A stretch of DNA of 9,194 nucleotides, taken from NCBI GenBank assembly GCA_030151505.1, contig JASLDQ010000146.1:1-9194 (forward strand), given 5' to 3'. Source of the stretch: Chromobacteriaceae bacterium (GTDB lineage Bacteria; Pseudomonadota; Gammaproteobacteria; Burkholderiales; Aquaspirillaceae). Below the pieces are notes generated by a model. The model saw nothing but the letters and a program-made list of their open reading frames with translations. It ran no database searches and was not told the DNA's origin. Shown one piece after another: positions 6,976 through 9,194 of the stretch. The position numbers and the translations under genes were made by a program. Position 1 is the first letter of the stretch. Each line of letters begins with the position of its first letter.

Positions 6976-7230
6976 GCCAGCGGGGAGGGGAAGCCGGGAC
7001 GAGTTCTCCGTGCTCCGCCAGGGGGCTGGTCCTCGAGAACCCGAGCCGCGGTGTCTTGCCGGCCAACCCTGTCACCCAAATAAAAAACGCGCCTCTTGAA
7101 GAGGCGCGTTTTTTATGGCTGTCGGTATTGGGTCGCCAAGGGCGGGAGTGGCGGCCGCTTCGTTCAAGTGCAAGGGCCGCGCTGGAAGGCGGCCGGATGG
7201 GGGGGCAGGTTGGCGGGCTGGCCGCCGGAC
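6976..7230. other. Convergent intergenic region between metZ and the MFS gene
   Basis: This 255-bp stretch is the longest gap in the window. I see no plausible gene in it. It holds one strong bidirectional terminator near its middle and, on the metZ side, an imperfect stem: CGAGTTCTC (7000-7008) with GAGAACCCG (7035-7043), one mismatch, enclosing CCAG/CTGG (7018-7021 with 7026-7029). The MFS side (7115-7230) is GC-rich and shows nothing I can name. Confidence 0.6.
7082..7114. terminator. Bidirectional intrinsic terminator between metZ and the MFS gene
   Basis: AAAAAACGCGCCTC (7082-7095) and GAGGCGCGTTTTTT (7101-7114) are perfect inverse complements over 14 bp with a 5-nt loop. The A6 and T6 ends give a U-run in either direction. 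It lies about 107 nt past metZ and 117 nt past the MFS stop, so both genes have fairly long 3' tails. Confidence 0.93.
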
Positions 7231-8433
7231 TCAACCCGTTGCCGGCCGGCGCCGCAAGAGCAGCACCAGCAGGGTTAGCACGCAGAAACCGGCGCCAGCG
7301 AGGAAGGTGAGCGACGCACCGTACTGGTCCCACAAGGCGCCGGCGACCACGCTGGCGACCAGCATCGCCACACCGCACAGCAGGTTGAACAGGCCGAAGG
7401 CGGTGCCGCGCAGCTCGGCCGGCGCGGTGGCCGCCACCATCGCGGCGAGCAGTCCCTGAGTCATCCCCATGTGGATTCCCCACAATCCCACCCCCAGCAG
7501 TACCGTGCTCCAGTGTCCGTCGATTGCCAGCATCAGGTCGGCCGCAATCAGGGTCGCCAGTCCGCCGGCAAGCAGCAGACCGTGGCTGCAGCGGTCGGAG
7601 AGCTTGCCGAAAGGGTAGGCGGTGGCGGCATAGACCACGTTCATCGCCACCATCACCAGCGGCACCAGTGCCAGTGCGATCCCTACCTGCTGCGCGCGCA
7701 GCACCAGAAATGCCTCGCTGAAGCGCGCCAGGGTGAAGACGGTGCCCAGACCGACCACCCACCAATAGGCCGAATCCAGCCGGCGCAGACTGGCGCGGCT
7801 GAGCGGGTTGCCGCGTTTTTCCCGCATCGCCGGTTCGGGCTCGCGCACGCCGAACAGCAGCAGCCCGACCGCCAGCAGTCCCGGCACCACCGCGACCCAG
7901 AACACCGCGCGGAAGTCGTCGTGCCACAGCAGCATCAGCCCGACTCCGAGCAGGGGGCCGACAAAGGCGCCGATGGTGTCGAGCGACTGGCGCAGGCCGA
8001 ACGCCGCCCCGCGCAGGTTTGGCGGGGTGATGTCGGCCACCAGCGCGTCGCGCGGGGCACCGCGCACGCCTTTGTCGACCCGGTCGATCAGGCGGGCGGC
8101 CAACACGACGCCGGCCGAAGGGGCGAGCGCGAACAGGGGCTTGGTGAAGGCCCCCAGCGAATAGCCCAGCAGCGCCAATCCCTTGCGACGGCCCAGGTAA
8201 TCGCTCAGCACGCCGGAGAAGATTTTCACGATCAGCGCGGTCGCTTCAGCCAGTCCCTCGATCACGCCGACCATCAAGGCGCTGGCGCCGAGCGTTGTCA
8301 CCATGAAGAGCGGCAGAAGGCTATGGATCATTTCGGACGACACGTCCATCAGCAGGCTGACGAAACCGAGCATCCAGACGCTGGAAGGAATCTGCCTGAG
8401 CGTGCCGGCGGCGACGGAAGAGGGAAGGGACAT
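7231..8433 (-). CDS. Major facilitator superfamily transporter (substrate unknown)
   Basis: Inner-membrane secondary transporter of 400 residues, consistent with 12 transmembrane helices; hydrophobic segments run through the whole length. Motif A is present after helix 2 (SGVLSDYLGRRK, 73-84) and a degenerate copy occurs in the second half (FGKLSDRC, 275-282), the usual MFS repeat. RLIDRVDKGVRGAPRDALVAD (114-134) is a conserved cytoplasmic signature of an uncharacterised, efflux-like MFS group. SLLMDVSSEMIHSLLPLF at 26-43 also belongs to that group. Substrate cannot be called from this. The start at 8433 is chosen over one ten codons earlier because AGGA lies 7 nt before it. It follows the Lrp-type regulator gene on the same strand with a 94-bp gap. 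Confidence 0.9.
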   Translation of the reverse strand: MSLPSSVAAGTLRQIPSSVWMLGFVSLLMDVSSEMIHSLLPLFMVTTLGASALMVGVIEGLAEATALIVKIFSGVLSDYLGRRKGLALLGYSLGAFTKPLFALAPSAGVVLAARLIDRVDKGVRGAPRDALVADITPPNLRGAAFGLRQSLDTIGAFVGPLLGVGLMLLWHDDFRAVFWVAVVPGLLAVGLLLFGVREPEPAMREKRGNPLSRASLRRLDSAYWWVVGLGTVFTLARFSEAFLVLRAQQVGIALALVPLVMVAMNVVYAATAYPFGKLSDRCSHGLLLAGGLATLIAADLMLAIDGHWSTVLLGVGLWGIHMGMTQGLLAAMVAATAPAELRGTAFGLFNLLCGVAMLVASVVAGALWDQYGASLTFLAGAGFCVLTLLVLLLRRRPATG

Positions 8434-8473
8434 GATGGCGTCCTGAGAGGCGGATAAGGTCAATGTAAACCGG

Positions 8474-8526
8474 CCGGCACGGAAATGGCCAAGCCGTGAG
8501 GTCCGACGGGTGGCGGACCGTGCCGG
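8474..8526 (-). repeat. Inverted repeat between the regulator and MFS genes
   Basis: CCGGCACGG (8474-8482) and CCGTGCCGG (8518-8526) are a perfect 9-bp inverted repeat with a 35-nt spacer. The spacer itself can pair in part (GCCA/TGGC and CCG/CGG). The right arm abuts the regulator's stop codon. Read leftward, only TTT follows the stem, so this is at best a weak terminator; it could instead protect an mRNA end or be incidental in GC-rich DNA. Confidence 0.5.
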
Positions 8527-8527
8527 T

Positions 8528-9016
8528 TCAGCCTTCGTCCCGTGGAATGTCGAGCGGAATGCGAGTCTCGAACTTGGTGCAGTTCATCGCAAAGCTGCTC
8601 TTGAAATTGCGCACGTTATTGTCCGACGTGCACACCCGCCGGGTGAAGGCGTGGAACGCCTCCATCGATGGCGAATTGACGATCAACAGGAAGTCGGCTT
8701 CGCCGGAAATCTCGTAGCAGGCCATCACGTCCGCCTCACCCTGCATTTTCGATTCGAACTGGCGCAGCAGCGCATCGTTCTGGGCGGCGAGCTCCACCGA
8801 CACGAATACGGTCAGGGGACGGCCGACCCGCTTGCGGTCGACGATGGCGACCTGTTTGAGCAGCACGCCGGAGGCGCGCAACCGGGCGATGCGCCGCTGG
8901 CAGGTCGCCACCGACAGGTGGACTTTTTCCGCCAGTTCGCGCAGCGGAATGGTGCAGTCTTCCTGCAGGACATTGAGGATCAGGAAATCGTGCCGGTCGG
9001 GCTGAAAAGTGCTCAT
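8528..9016 (-). CDS. Lrp/AsnC-family transcriptional regulator
   Basis: DNA-binding regulator of 162 residues, the usual family length. An N-terminal winged helix-turn-helix covers about residues 7-60, with the helix-turn-helix from IPLRELAEKVHLSVATCQRRIARLRASG (23-50). A RAM (ligand-binding, oligomerising) domain follows from VFVSVEL near 70 to about 145. Its SGEADFLLIV segment (104-113) corresponds to the G-x-x-D-x-x-L region that helps bind amino acids in family members. The effector is not predictable. There is no Shine-Dalgarno sequence before the ATG at 9016, but the N-terminus is normal. It diverges from a RarD-like transporter gene and precedes an MFS gene on its own strand. Members of this family often control adjacent transporters and themselves, so either neighbour is a plausible target. 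Confidence 0.94.
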   Translation of the reverse strand: MSTFQPDRHDFLILNVLQEDCTIPLRELAEKVHLSVATCQRRIARLRASGVLLKQVAIVDRKRVGRPLTVFVSVELAAQNDALLRQFESKMQGEADVMACYEISGEADFLLIVNSPSMEAFHAFTRRVCTSDNNVRNFKSSFAMNCTKFETRIPLDIPRDEG

Positions 9017-9036
9017 GAGGATTGCTGTAGCCGTTT

Positions 9037-9098
9037 TTTCATTTTTGATTATGAAACGATAAATTTTCCCGGATTAGTCGTATTTATCGGGATTTCAT
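9037..9098. promoter_or_regulatory. Candidate operator: repeated ATGAAA/TTTCAT inverted blocks
   Basis: TTTCAT occurs at 9037-9042 and 9093-9098, and its inverse ATGAAA at 9051-9056. In addition CGATAAAT (9057-9064) and ATTTATCG (9082-9089) are a perfect 8-bp inverted repeat centred on 9073. Together the right half of the palindrome reads as the left half with three extra bases. Block centres are about 14 and 42 bp apart. AT-rich, multiply repeated half-sites between a divergent regulator and its neighbour are typical of Lrp-family operators. Confidence 0.45.
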
Positions 9099-9113
9099 TT
9101 CTTTGCGGCTCTC

Positions 9114-9119
9114 TATACT
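9114..9119 (+). promoter_or_regulatory. Candidate -10 for the RarD-like gene
   Basis: TATACT matches TATAAT at 5 of 6 positions and would start transcription about 30 nt before the GTG. The expected -35 position (about 9091-9096) has no good hexamer and overlaps the rightmost TTTCAT block, which would suit control by a regulator bound there. Confidence 0.4.
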
Positions 9120-9155
9120 GGCGGCCCTTTATCAGTTTGATGATCCGGAGCGAGT

Positions 9156-9194
9156 GTGTCCAAGGGTGTCGTGCTGTCGGTGTTCGCCTCGTTC
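9156..9194 (+). CDS. rarD: RarD-type EamA family transporter, first 13 codons (3' end outside window)
   Basis: A GTG at 9156 opens a frame that runs to the window edge and encodes MSKGVVLSVFASF. This closely resembles the N-terminus of RarD-like EamA (drug/metabolite transporter) proteins as I recall them, which begin with a short cytoplasmic stretch and enter helix 1 at once. GGAG (9147-9150) sits 5 nt before the GTG. RarD in E. coli is named for a chloramphenicol-sensitivity phenotype; relatives are assumed to export metabolites. Only 13 residues are visible, so the call rests on a short match plus a good ribosome binding site and divergent placement from the regulator. Confidence 0.55.
   Translation, partial: MSKGVVLSVFASF

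Noticed and set aside
5733..7310. 525-codon + strand frame overlapping metZ, and a 389-codon - strand frame at 5761-6930
   Set aside because: Both are shadows of metZ, which has every expected PLP-enzyme motif in its own frame.
6941..7927. 328-codon open frame on the - strand in another frame of the MFS gene, running into metZ
   Set aside because: It passes through the strong terminator at 7082 and overlaps two real genes; the Arg/Gly/Ala-rich product resembles nothing.
7471..8457. 328-codon open frame on the + strand across the MFS gene
   Set aside because: It is antisense to a clear membrane transporter, and its Gln/His/Arg-rich composition is what the complement of hydrophobic codons gives.
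1..9194. tRNA or rRNA genes, CRISPR repeats, insertion sequences, phage or toxin-antitoxin genes
   Set aside because: I looked on both strands and found no cloverleaf arms, regularly spaced repeats, transposase motifs or unexplained small genes with good starts.

Overview
The window looks like an ordinary chromosomal segment of a GC-rich betaproteobacterium. Protein similarity recalled from memory points to the Neisseriales/Chromobacteriaceae side, but I could not test this by search. The genes are intact, closely spaced and similar in base composition. I see no mobile element, CRISPR array, tRNA, rRNA or broken gene, and I found no convincing undescribed system. What merits a second look is mostly regulatory.

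Layout. (1) Bases 1-1155 (+) hold the C-terminal part of a periplasmic parvulin-type chaperone (PpiD), cut by the window edge. It converges on sodB (1342-1923, -), an iron superoxide dismutase, across a short gap with two intrinsic terminators. (2) sodB diverges from an HI0933/YhiN-type flavoprotein gene (2067-3245, +). Their shared 143-bp promoter region carries an imperfect palindrome resembling an IscR type 1 site. (3) The flavoprotein gene is followed by dnaB (3311-4744, replicative helicase), a thioredoxin-like [2Fe-2S] ferredoxin (4790-5110) and a small alpha/beta hydrolase (5103-5714). The last two overlap by 8 bp. The run ends at a clear terminator (5737-5759). (4) metZ (5803-6975, +; sulfhydrylation route to homocysteine) stands alone between terminators and has very little room for its own promoter. 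(5) A perfect 14-bp bidirectional terminator (7082-7114) separates metZ from a leftward pair: an Lrp/AsnC-family regulator (8528-9016, -) followed by an MFS transporter (7231-8433, -). A 9-bp inverted repeat lies between these two. (6) The regulator diverges from the first 13 codons of a RarD-type EamA transporter (9156 to the window end, +). The AT-rich gap holds repeated ATGAAA/TTTCAT blocks that could be the regulator's operator.

The genes left of 7000 are housekeeping: envelope protein folding, oxidative stress, replication, Fe-S redox and methionine synthesis. The right end may be a small export module in which the Lrp-type protein controls one or both flanking transporters. That is inferred from gene arrangement and repeats alone.
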